From Xiphias gladius (lineage: Eukaryota > Chordata > Actinopteri > Istiophoriformes > Xiphiidae), in the NCBI RefSeq assembly GCF_016859285.1, contig NC_053406.1, positions 9,285,026 to 9,349,025 on the forward strand: a stretch of DNA of 64,000 bases. Direction: 5' to 3'. The notes beneath the pieces were generated by a model. It was not told the DNA's origin. It was given only the letters and a program-made list of their open reading frames with translations, and searched no databases. The first letter of the stretch is position 1; every line of letters starts with the position of its first letter. Position numbers and translations under genes: made by a program. This document shows positions 21,871-33,900 of this stretch, piece by piece.

Positions 21871-23590
21871 CTAAAGCCAGGGGACGTGGATGATGTTGAC
21901 TTACCACTGTCCAGGTAAAGTGCTTTTTCTTTCACCGCCATCTTGTTTTAATGCTCCTGCTTTACCACTGGAGGGCAGTGCAACATTATGTGAACTGGTT
22001 GCAAACATCACCACAGCATGAATAAGTCCCCATGGTGTTGCTTTTATATTTGGCACTAATGTATCCAGATTAATTAAAAAGATAAACTGTGTTCAGAACA
22101 GTTTTTTGGCTTTTGTGTACCTCTTTGACCCTGCTAATAAATCAAAGGCCACTGTATAATAAAAATAATTACTGAACTGGTCTGCTTTATCTACTAAATG
22201 CTGTACTCAAGAAGCAGCGGCATTGTACTCACTATAATGTAATGTTCTTGCCTTTACATATAACAAGCATAAATCTCACACACTAATGCCGATACTCTCC
22301 TTGCTTCACCTTGGTTGTCTTCTATTTTCCGTTGTCGAACACGAGATGTTCAGTCAGAGGAAAATAAAATGGAGCAGCAGCCCATTTACAAGGGACTGCC
22401 ACTACTGTCTCCATCTGCAAACAGCTTCCGAGAGCAACCAGTGCCTGGGGATCATGCAGTGGCAGTGATGATGATGATGATGATGATGATGATGGTGATG
22501 ATAATGATAATAATCGTAATCTTCAAAGCCTGTCTTTTAGTTCCTCTGTGCATTATCAGGCATCTCTGACCCACTGCAGGAAGAGCTACAGAGCAGGCTT
22601 TGAAGAAATGACAATTTTTCTCTCCCTTCTCCTTTTGCTGTCTCCCAAACCCTGCGAGCCCCTGTCACGCCTCGTTAGAGGAACCTGCTAAGTGAGCTTC
22701 AGATGTGCCTCTGGCAGAGCGGGCACGCTGGGTGGCACAGCCGTAGCGGTGGCGGTGGTGGTGCTGGTGGCCCCCTCAGCCACCACAGACAGCTGGGAAG
22801 TGTGTGACCTCATTTCTTTCTTTTTCTTTTTTTTCTTCATGTTTGTCTTGTGTTTCAGCCTCAAGGAGCCCTCGGTTCCGTCTCTAACTGACCCCTGACG
22901 CTTGACCCCCACAGACAGCCCCCCCACCCCTCCCCAAGGCCGTACTGGACCCCACTGGAAAACAATCGTTCATGTGCTTGAAGGCGCCATCAAAACTGAG
23001 AAGTCCTCACCCGCATTTGCAACCCCTTTCCCTTTTGACTGCAATGTTGACTTAATTTTTATATTTTGCGTGTAGAGTCATACTGTAATGAAAATGTGCA
23101 GTGTAGCCTAGTGGTGTCAGTTTGTTTTTAATGAGTAGCTTTTGTAAAATGCACCAACAGTTATTTTGTTAAATTCAAACATATTTCTCATGTTTTACTT
23201 TTACAGATTCTAGTTTTCTAACACAAAGAGAGGGTGACCTTTTGAAAAAAATATTACTTTGGCATACTTTAGCTTGTGTCTTCTGGCTTTCAAATTCAAA
23301 GGTTCACAACTCACTCTCTAGTAAGTGTTGTGCACTTTTATTACAATGTTGTGCCTAGATCACTCCCTCTATCAGCTGAATGTATGAATGCAAACTAAGA
23401 CTTCTAATGGCCACAAGTGAAAAAAAAAAAGCGCACATACTACAAGATTGCAAACTACTCCAACCCCACTGAAATTAGTTCTGCCAATACTGCTGTCTAA
23501 TCAATGCACTTTGTTGAATTAAAGGTGAAACATGTGGCTAAGACTTGGATGCAATTGGAAATGCAATAAAGTAGACTGGTAAAAACAAAC
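21871..23590 (+). other. 3' untranslated region of sh3bgr with possible intron
   Basis: No coding sequence is seen after the sh3bgr stop. A donor-like CCAG/GTAAAG at about 21914 and an acceptor with a long pyrimidine tract ending TGTGTTTCAG at about 22858 suggest an optional 3' UTR intron. AATAAA at 22136-22141 could serve a short form and AATAAA at 23565-23570 a long form. A GAT-type trinucleotide repeat occupies about 22466-22515. Confidence 0.5.
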
Positions 23591-24800
23591 AAACAAACAA
23601 AAAAAACCCCTCTGTGGTTCTATTTTGTGTTATTTATAACTCTTTTGTTGGTATATTTATAAATCAATGGACCATTGTGCTCTCTGAACAGTGTGTGGGG
23701 GACAAGAGGAAAGCAAATGCCTTGTCCCTAGAGATTCCGGGTAGAGGTGGAGGGGAATTTATGCTATTATTTTTGGATGCCATGGAAAAAAAATGGCCAG
23801 TTATGTGCAGTAGTTATCTTACTGTACCATCTAAGTATTGTGAATATGCTAAATATACCTATATAGCCTGGCATCTATGAAGGATCACCGCTGTACAGGA
23901 ACAAAGAATAAAAACTGAGGATTTGCTCCTTGTTTTATATGAGAGTCGAGACAAAAGCAGATGGAAAAATTAATCTGAGGGATCATGAGATGACAATGAA
24001 GTAGGAAAAATGGAAAAAACAAAGTTCTGCTCCACAAATTTGTGTTCTTTTTTTCTTTTTGGACTTTTCTTTCATCTTTCCTTTTTGGAGGAATATTGGG
24101 TAATTTTTCCTCATTGGACCTTAAATGTGACACGGAGCTGATTTTTTTATAAGAACATTAAAGGCCAAAAAGTTGGAGACCATTGGTTTAATCTTTATCA
24201 TTGCATTGTATTTTTATAAGCTTATGATATGTGTCTTTATGTAAGATCCTCATCTGAATAGCAAACAACTATAGCTATCAAATACGTGTAGTGGAGTAAA
24301 ACAGAATATTTGCTTCTGAACTGTAGTGGAGAAGTTTCAAGTAGTGTAAAATGGAACCCGCACACGTAAAGTACACAAAAATTATTATATATATTCAAAA
24401 CTATACTTAAGGACATCACTTGAGAAAATGTACTTTCTATGTAAAAGATGTTCTTGGGAAAGCACTGAGCACAAACCAGATGTTTCATGCAGCTTACTGG
24501 CTTCGACAAGATCTGTTTCCATTTCCTTGAAAAAAAGCAAAAACAATATGTGGATTTAAAGTTGACAAAGGTTCTTTTTAAAAAAAATACCAAAACATAT
24601 CATCCATCTTTTATCATACATCATTCAGTGTGTCCAAATGCATTTATCTGAAGAGGGTGGGGGCCTAGTTGCAGGGCCCCTGGGAACTGGTGACTTACAA
24701 GGGGCATTGTTTTCAGTATGAGTCACATTGTGTGTTTACATCTGCACGGGGCAAAGTTCCCACTGAGTTTGGTAATATTTAACGGGACAGTTTTGGGTGA
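23591..24800. other. Intergenic, sh3bgr to igsf5
   Basis: AT-rich sequence with many stops in all frames. I see no gene, RNA or clear repeat. In human this interval contains B3GALT5; no B3GALT-like open frame exists here or elsewhere in the window. Confidence 0.6.
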
Positions 24801-24897
24801 CATGGCAGAGCACCAGGCATGAGGAACAAGCAGCATCTTTGACATGTATTCACTCTGTGTAACTCTCTCTGCTGATCCACAGAGACACCAGACTGAG
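24800..24897 (+). other. Probable non-coding first exon of igsf5
   Basis: The igsf5 start codon at 26121 is preceded by a good acceptor (TTTTCATTTCAG ending at 26101), which implies an upstream 5' UTR exon. The best candidate ends GACTGAG with donor GTGAGT at 24898. Its 5' limit is not defined by any visible TATA box and the start given is approximate. Confidence 0.45.
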
Positions 24898-25479
24898 GTG
24901 AGTTAGACAAACGCAGTTGGATTTCTTGTTATTTATTGTAAACTTAACCTGGATTTCAGTTTTAATCAGGAGAAAGCTACTTTCTGCCATGTGTGAAAGA
25001 AATGGTCGAGGGTTGTGCTATTACTGTTTAACTTAGTGTTTTTCTAAGTGAGCAATAACACTCTGAGCTGAATTAAACATAGCTGAAATTGCTGCACTTT
25101 GACAATACAGAAAGGCTCTTTGCATGTGTGGTGATCAGAGAGTAAAAGGTGTTTCTTCAATGGAGTTACTGTACAGTCCTATCTACGGTCATAGAGACAA
25201 GAAATACAGTTAACAGATGTTAATGTAACATACAAAGGTTTATTCAAGTGCAGTTATATTTGCTGTAATTTGCTTTTACTCTTCATGTTGGATAGAGTGT
25301 GTTGGATTCAATGCTGCTTTGAAAGGCATGAACGCACAAGGTTGAATTAAACTCAGATTTAATAAAATGAGAATTAATTTAAATCTAACAAAAAGGGATT
25401 TACTACCTGACCTGTTTGTCCTGTCTTTTGGAAAACCTTTATTTTAATACAGCCATGTAAAACTGCAGCCATGCTAGTG

Positions 25480-26075
25480 GTATCTGTGAGGCTATAGTAA
25501 GGCACAGTGGCGCTTTGAAATAAATGTTAAAGTCAGCATGCAAGCATGCTCACTATTGCAGTCTGAACATGCTGATTCGAGGCAGATATGTTTGCCATTT
25601 TAGTGAAGCATGTTAGCACGCTAAAATGTGCTGAATTAGAACTAAACACAAAGTAGAGTTGCGGCTGATGTGAAAGTTACTATTTTTGCTGGACAATAAA
25701 GATTTTGACCGTTGATTGTGATCACAAAAGTTTTTACAAGTCATCATGAGAGGGACATGAATGTCTGTACCAAATTACGTGGTAATCCCTTCAGTAGTTG
25801 TTGAGATATTTCACTTAAAACCAAAAATGTGAACCTCATGGTTGCGCTATAGGAAAAGACAAAGGATTGCCAAAGTAGGTAGGATTCATCTTCTGGGAAC
25901 CAAGAATGTACCAACTTTTGTGCCAGCTCATCCGCTAGACGTTGAGAAATTTAACAGCATAAGTGAAAACTTTGACCTGCTAGTGGAGCTAGAGCATCTC
26001 AGGGGATCACCAAAGTCATTAGAGCGTATCCTCCGGGCAACATGGACATCTGCACCGATAAACCAATAATGCAAC
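25480..26075 (+). repeat. Dispersed repeat with internally repeated modules in igsf5 5' UTR intron
   Basis: Contains motifs such as GCATGTTAGCACGCTAAAAT, GAATGTCTGTACCAAATTAC, GTAGTTGTTGAGATATTTCA and GATCACCAAAGTCATTAGAG. The order is approximately repeated: two units each end in a 'rest on a ... GTTGAGA' block (about 25752-25815 and 25905-25955). I recognise this as a widespread percomorph repeat, probably a fragment of a non-LTR element 3' region. Assignment to a named family would need a repeat library. Confidence 0.6.
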
Positions 26076-26120
26076 CAATAATTCAATAATTTTCATTTCA
26101 GGGCCATCCAGCATTGAACA

Positions 26121-27907
26121 ATGGTGGTTCATCTGTTGTTGCTCCTACTTTCATGCAAGATTCAAGGTGAGAGTTCAGCTCATAACAAACGCGGGAGCGT
26201 GTTTGACTGGATATGTGTCACAGAGGCCAGTAATGTGCTTGTATTAATGGCCACACTCAGTGCGGTGGTGTGTTTAATAGCGGAACCCTTCAGATTAAAC
26301 CCACAGAAAATCTAATTAGAAGGCCTAATGATCTATTTGCACTTTATAATTAATTTTCTTCAAAATGGCTGGCAGTTAACAGTAAGATGTTGCCAGTGGT
26401 CAGGGGACTTAATAGTCACTGGTTCATGGTCCCAATGGGAGCACGCACAAATTATGCTCATTAGTCTGCCATTCTTTGATTGCAATAAAAAGAAATAGCT
26501 GTATAGGCTGGCCTAGATATTTCTCAGACCTCATTTCCAAAACAAATGCATAATTTATGACTCTGCATGCTGGCTATAGACGGTAACACAGTTAGCTCGC
26601 CACGAACAAGTTATACGTCACCCTGATTACTGTGGCATACTGTGACATTTTATTTCATATTTCACAGTTAATAACATAAATATGAATCCCTTCTCTCCTT
26701 CATTTGTCAGCAACAGAAAGCCACAAAGATTTGCTGGAATATAATTGCCGACGTGTACGTTGACGTGCCTTCTGTGCGAATGTATCTCTGTGTTTGCGCA
26801 GATGTCTGAGTGACTTTTATAGAGAAGATAAAAGAAGAGTAGGCCCTGACAGTTAGTGTATAGTTGGTTGTGGATTTTTCCTCATAGAGTCTGTTCATCT
26901 ATTTTAGCCCCAATCATGCAATCCTTGTAGCTTTATCAAAGTCTGCAGGTTTACCCTGCTTTTCATATTTCACATTTTGTGAAATATGGAGTTATATATT
27001 GTTGCCACCTCACAGCCATGACAGGCCAGGAAATAACTCCGCCCATAACCTCCCATAAAACCACAAACCAAACATAACTTGTTAATTAGTGAGCTTTAGA
27101 GGCTGCTGGCTGTAGCTTAATATTTACCATACAGACATAAGAGTGGTATTGATCTCCTCATCTAATTATCAGCAAGACAGCAAATATGCTCATTTCCCAA
27201 AATGTCAAACTATTCCTTTGAAGGTTCTTCATCAGCAGTGTTAATAAGTGGTGCTCTGGTGATTTGGTTTGTTTTCACTTATTTCAAAAACTGTTTCGGA
27301 TTCAGAACGAGATTGTTGTCGCTTTAGTTACAGTATTTAATGTCTGCCCCTCTCTGGACCTTTAGCAGTTAGAGCTCAGATGAAGCTGTCACCTGAAACA
27401 CTGACTGTCCTGCGAGGGGAGGAGGCCCGGTTTACTTGCAGTACCTCCAACACCCAGTGGACCGTTATGGTGTGGCTGCTCAATGGCACGGTGGCGCTCA
27501 CCATCTCAAAGTTGCACGGTGTCCTGCAATCCACCAACACTAATGTGACGGCTGAGAAAAGCCCCGTTTCAAAGGGAGACAGCTGGGTGTTTGTCCTCAC
27601 GAGCACGGAGAGGTACCACCAGGGACAAGTGACCTGTGACCTCCAGGACATTGATAGGAGAACAGCAAGCCTGTTTGTACAAGGTCTGTATGTTCATACT
27701 GTACGTGAGTGTGTTTTTGTGTGTGTGAGAGAGTCGGAGGAGGTATTATGTGCATGTGCATATGCATATGTGTGTTACCTTGATTCACCGTCGCAAGAAA
27801 GCAGCAAGGAACTGTTTGTTTCTGCTGCAGAGAGTTTCACAGACTTTTTGTGCAGCCAGCTTCTGTCAGGGATAACTTTCTTGCAAAAAAGTGTGCACAC
27901 AACACAA

Positions 27908-27943
<36 letters not shown>

Positions 27944-30900
27944 AGGAAACCAAGCAGATGGCAAGTCTCTTGAAAACTATTGCTGTGTGAGAGAGGGCAG
28001 AAATACATTGAATTTAACCTTGACGAGGCAAAAAGCAGTGTAAATGAATGGACTAAGCAGAAGTTGTGTAACTGCTTTGATTCTGCCCACTCACACACTG
28101 CTGTCTCTACTAAAAAAAAAAAAAGGACTCAAAGAATCAGAGAAAAAAGCATAGTCTTTTACCTCAGCATTCAAGTGACACATCTTAATAACGAACCTTT
28201 GTTTTAATGTGTTTGTAGGGTAGAATAGTACCTGAGTGTTCAGTCACCATGTATGTCAAGTGTGGGAAATCATTTTGGTCTGTGTGGTGGAGTACAGTCA
28301 ACCAGGCATGTTTGATGGTTCTTGTGATGTTGTTTGTTTAATGACAGTTTGGTGGTGTTCGGGGATAGGAATTGATTTTTTTTCTGTGAAATAAGTGAGA
28401 TAATACGAATACAAAATGTACCGCAGACACGATTATTAGCACCCTTCACTAAGACTTGGTTGCAGAACCTTTGTTAATCATGACAGCCTCTAAATGTTTC
28501 CTGTAGTCATCTAGAAGCTTCTTGCACCTGTCTGCGTGTAGTTTCTGCCATGTTTCCATTTCTAGACGTTCACGCTCTTTTAAGTTTGCAGTTAAGTTTG
28601 TTTCAAAAGCCATAATTCAGCCCTCTCCAAAGGTTTTCAATGGGATTTAGGTCCGGACTCATTGCTGACCAGTTTAAAAAAGCCCATCTTTTCCTTTTCA
28701 ACCATTCTTTGTTGCTGCTGAATGCGTGCTTTCGGTTGTTATCCTGCTGAGAGACCCAAGACCTTCACCTCAAACTTAGTTTTCTGGCACTGGATAACAC
28801 ATTTTGTTCTAAAAGGCCTTGGTAATCTTTTGATTTCATCAATCCTTTGATATGCTCAAAGCCTGGAGTACCAAAGGTAGCAAAGCAGCCCCACGGTATG
28901 ATAGAACCTCCACCATGTTTTACTGTAGTTAGGGTCTTCTTTTCCTTATGGGCTTCATTTCGTCGCCTATAAACAAACTGATGCATTGCATTTCCAAAGA
29001 GCTCTACTTTGGTTTCATTTGTCCATAGAACATTGTCACAGAAAGACTGTGAATTATCTATAAAAGTTTTTTGCAAGGATTAGTTTTCTTTTTTGTTCCT
29101 TTCTTTCATTAGTGGTGTCCTCCTCGGCCTTTGCCCGTGGAGCCCTACTTGGTTTAGTGTGCTTCGTATGGTACGGGCTGAAACCAACACTCCAGACGGC
29201 TCCAGGTCAGCCTGAAGCTCTTTAGATGTCTTGCGTGGTGTTTTTTCCACAATCCGCATCAAACTTCACAGACTTCTCTCATTGAGTTTCTTCTTATCAT
29301 CACATCCTGGAAGCGTAACAACAGTTTTATGACTGTTCAAATAGGGGTTTCAAGATCTTTGGCAATTGCCTTGTAGCCTTTGGGATTGTTATGTTATTTG
29401 ATAATAACATTTCTGACGATATCAGAGAGCTCTCTTGTCTTCAGTAATTTGAAAAAGAAACTGGAAACAATCAGCCCCTTTTTATGCAGTAAAACCATCA
29501 TTCATTGGTTAATTCAGGTCATATGAACACTGAAAGTTAAGCACAGGTGAGTTTTTTATTTTGCTTGAAGGGCTCATTTAAATTCATCAAAAGGGTGCCA
29601 ATAATTGTGTCGAGTGTACATTTTATGTCTGTATTTTTTATTTCACTATTTGAAAGAATTTTTGTGTTGTCATTAAGTAATTTTGGAAGTTTTATTAAAT
29701 ATTTTGATTTCACAAAATTGGTTATTAGCGTTTATTCCTGAAACAATTCTAAATTCTGTACTTAAAATTCAGGGGTGCCAATAATTTCACCTGGGACTGC
29801 ATCAGTCGGAAATATGCTCGAAAGAACAGGCAGCAGAGCAGGATTTACAGGCCGCAGCTACAACCAATCTTCTCCTCTCCTCTCCTCATTTAGCGTATAT
29901 TATGCAGATGCTGTGCCAAACAGGTTATGCCGTGTGAGGACTTCAGAGTCAGGACTTGATAAGAATCACTTGTTTTCTGACGGAGTTATTATCTTGAGCT
30001 GGACTGCAATGTGAACCAGCATTTTAACAAGTGGGATTTTCCTTATAGTAATAACCAAAGAAAAAAACACATCCAAAGTAACTTAGAGCAGTTTCTGCAC
30101 TTAATATTATTAACAAACACTGCCAGAACTGTGCAAGAAAGTTAAAACAAGGTAAATGTGTTGTATATTGTTGGTTTATGTTAAAAATCAAGTTAAGCCT
30201 TTTTAGTATCTTTAGAAAATAGTGTGCGGCTAGAATAGTCATTATTTCATATTTGTCAGAAATTTGGAAATTCTGTGAAAATTATTATTATATAAAATAC
30301 AAAGGTTTACAATTTGTCTCTTTTAATGGTGGAAAGGGTTGTTCCAACACATTAACTTTTGAGAAATCAATGGACAGTATGTACAAACTGAACTGGAAAC
30401 ATCCGCCCTGCAAAAAGCAAGAAGAAACAAAACCAATGACCCATCGCCTCCAGTATATTATGGAAAGAGTCCTTATTGCTGCCAGTGCCACAAATCTCCA
30501 CTGACATATGCAGTCATTAACAGTAGTGAATCAGGCACCTCCATTCTTGATGCAGAGGATCACTATGGCTTGACACACACTTTGAATTAATTGCGCATCC
30601 TGACACACCCAGTTAACAGTCAGCAACTCTTTCAGTGATTTGTGTACTGCAGCCTCAAATGTACTGTTGGGATAGAGCCACAAATCCACACAGGGCTGGT
30701 TTACTCTGTCTGCTATCATCCACGCTCCCTGCTTTAATTGTTCAATATGAAGATGGTGTAAATGTGACTACACACTCACACATGCCCCCGCTGCCACTTC
30801 CCTGCTTATTTCTCTCACTCACTTAAACTCAAACACACAAACCTTTCACTTGAACAAATCAACTTGCGCTCTTGAATATAAACAGGATCTGCAGACTGCT

Positions 30901-33900
30901 AGAGCTGCATATTTGAGAACTATATAAATATGAATCAGAGGAGAGTGAATATGTATGTGGTAATTGTAGAGGAATAGCCCCCCCCCCGCCTCATTGGAAT
31001 AAATCCACACCCACACATAAAGTGCATGTGTTATACACTGATCATGTAGCACAAGTTGCATGCGCATACACACCAATCCTGCACACAGACATGTACAAGT
31101 CTTTAAATGCTGCCCCCGGTTAGCTGTGGGCTCCTCGCATCAAACAGCCCGCCACCGCAGCCCAGTCTTCAAAGTTTACGTGCAGTGATTAACAAAACTT
31201 ATGATACCTTATTTCAGGGATCACGTAGACTGGAGCTTTAGGAGGGAGTGCTGATGTTGTTCTTTTTCTATTCAGATGTATCAATCAGGCGTGATCACCC
31301 CGAGCCCCTCAGTCAGTGCAAATGAGGCTGCTGGTTCCTCGCCAACCTTTGTTCACTGCTGCTGAGATTCTCTAAGTGCAGCTGGAGTCCGCTATTGGAA
31401 CTCGTCGCTCTAAGAACTGGACGGTACGATGTTTATGACACCAAATCAGGCATCAAATAAAGGCCCCTGGACAACAGGGACAGCCTATAATGTGTACAAA
31501 ACATCTGAGCATTTGAACCTAAATCAACATAGACATGTCATTCACTTAGACGAAGCACTGAAGCTTCTGTAATTATCTTTCTGTCTATAGCAATTGTCTG
31601 CTACATCCACCGCCTTTCATTCTGCCAGACAATAGACTTCACATATGAGATACTGTATCTCTCAGGGCCTTAAGTGGCTTATTTGGCTGGCAGGGAAGGA
31701 GATGAAGGGGAAACGAGAAAAGCATTCATCAGGCAACTGCGACTTTGTGACACGTGATCAATCAACCGGTACGAATGAAATCCACCTTTTTGAACTGAAG
31801 AAGTGATGCTCATCTTTGGGTACAGATACGTGCATGCAGCTACATGAATTTCAAAGAAGACTGCTGACAATAATCAGTTAAGCTCAGACTCATGCATATG
31901 CAGGAATATCCGGGCATACGTGTACTGTACATGTGTGCAGGCACATGAAAAAGAAGAAAATACGAAATTTAAGTTTGTGAATGTACTTCCTTCTGATTGC
32001 AGAAAAAGGCAGTGTGAAGGTCTTTGGGGACGACAAGTTGGCTTTCAAGGGGCAGTCTGTGCTGTTTGAATGCCAAGCAGCAGGATGGTACCCTAAACCC
32101 AGTCTGCAATGGCAGGTGAATCACAGAAAGGTAAGCACATAACTCCAATCAGACACGCTCATCATTATCATCTCCATATCAAAATTGGTCAAACTTTTGG
32201 GGAATTTTCCTGAGAACACATGATGTTGTATGCTGTACAGATTGTATAGCCCCTTGAGATTTTTGGCTACGTAAATCATAATTGACCTGACTTGTCATTT
32301 TGAGAACTTAGAAAGTTATTTTATATTAGAAAACACTGGTCAAAATTCACCGTCACCAAATAATAGTTAATGCGACATAACATTTTCACAGCTGCTTTAT
32401 TTTTACTCTTCAAAAACTTAGTGACTGTTCATCAAAAACACAATCAATACCATTTTTTTCCTATTTCCTGAACTGCCATCTGTTTATTGACTTGTAATTT
32501 ACCTCTATACAATGTACTTGATTGCATTTGGTTTATGGCGTTCAAAGAGGCCAAAATTTATGTTAAAAAACCTTTTCTTTATTGTCTCTTTCTAAATGAA
32601 ATAAAACACCTTACTCATAATAATTGACAGACCTCTTAGTGACCATTTTAAATCAAAACTATTTTCTTTTTAAGTGCCCCAGCACTTTCTGTTTAGAGGA
32701 TGTGGCCTAAAGTCTCTTCCTGGCCCTTGAGGAAACTGTCGGTTTGTCACGACTAAGTGTTTGATGAGTGCACTGCTTTTAGAGGGGATGAGAGAAGTGG
32801 ATTTGATTGACCGTTAGTGTCCACCCCCTTTACTGCACCTCCTTTTAATGTATTTCTGGTGACAGTACATTCATCTTTCTCCAGCCCTTTTCCCAGACTG
32901 TGCTGCTCTTGTCAGTAAAATGAAAAAAAAAAAAAAAGTTGGTCATGAGCACCACTAGCTAAAGCTTGAACCCCATTTTATGGAACTAGAGCTCTATTAT
33001 CTATCAGCATCAGAGATCATCTGGTCAAAACAAAGTCTATGAATTATAATGTCATTACATCGGAAAAGACATGTCTAATATGTATCCAATCTTTTGCTAC
33101 TCTAAGAACCATCAAGCAATTGCTGTTGAGCCCCATTTTACCAGGGTAAACTATCACAGATACAGTATCTCAAATGTAAGCAAATCATGGCATCTAACTG
33201 GATACACTGTTCTGCCTCTGAATAGAGCGGGAGCGGGGTACTGTCCATGTAAGTTTTACTTGTTCTTGTTCCTTAGGCTAAAGCGATGCTAACAAATCTG
33301 AGACAGATCCATCACCTTCAAAAAGCTCTGCTTCCCTAAACTTTCTTTTACAATCTGGGAGAGAGGTACTCATCCTCAGTTATGTGTACAGTTATGTGCC
33401 GTAAACATTTGTGGGTAAACTATCCCTTTAAGTTCAGCTTTATTTATATTATTTACAGAATAACTGGCAAGTCAGAATGTAGAAGTCCCAATTAGAAAAT
33501 ACTCTAAATGTTAAACATCCTCTCTGTCTGGGGAATGGCGTGGAGGTGAGCCAGGGTGAATACAACATCAGCAGTGAAGCGTCAGGGGAGAGCCTCCTCA
33601 CTGTGAGAAGCAACCTCAGCGTGACGGCAGCAAAGAGCTCTCATGTGGATTGTCTGGCCTCTGTGTCTGCCCTCCCCACACCACTGAAGAGCAGCGTCCA
33701 TCTGACAGTGGGTGAGACTGCAACACAGCCATCATGTTTTACAGTAAATGACATATGTGTACATGCACACAAATGCACAGTGAGAGCTGTCTGTCAAGCC
33801 TCTCTTTGTTCTGTCCTAGTTTAGTTCTCTGTCTCTACATATCTGTTCGTTTCTCTCTCTCTCTTTTAATCTGTCTCTCTTTGTGTGTTTCATTTTGTTC

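Noticed and set aside
27380-27973. 197-codon single frame starting at the internal ATG of igsf5 exon 2
   Set aside because: The first part is the real V-Ig exon; the part after 27683 is intron read-through into the CA repeat, ended by a good donor.
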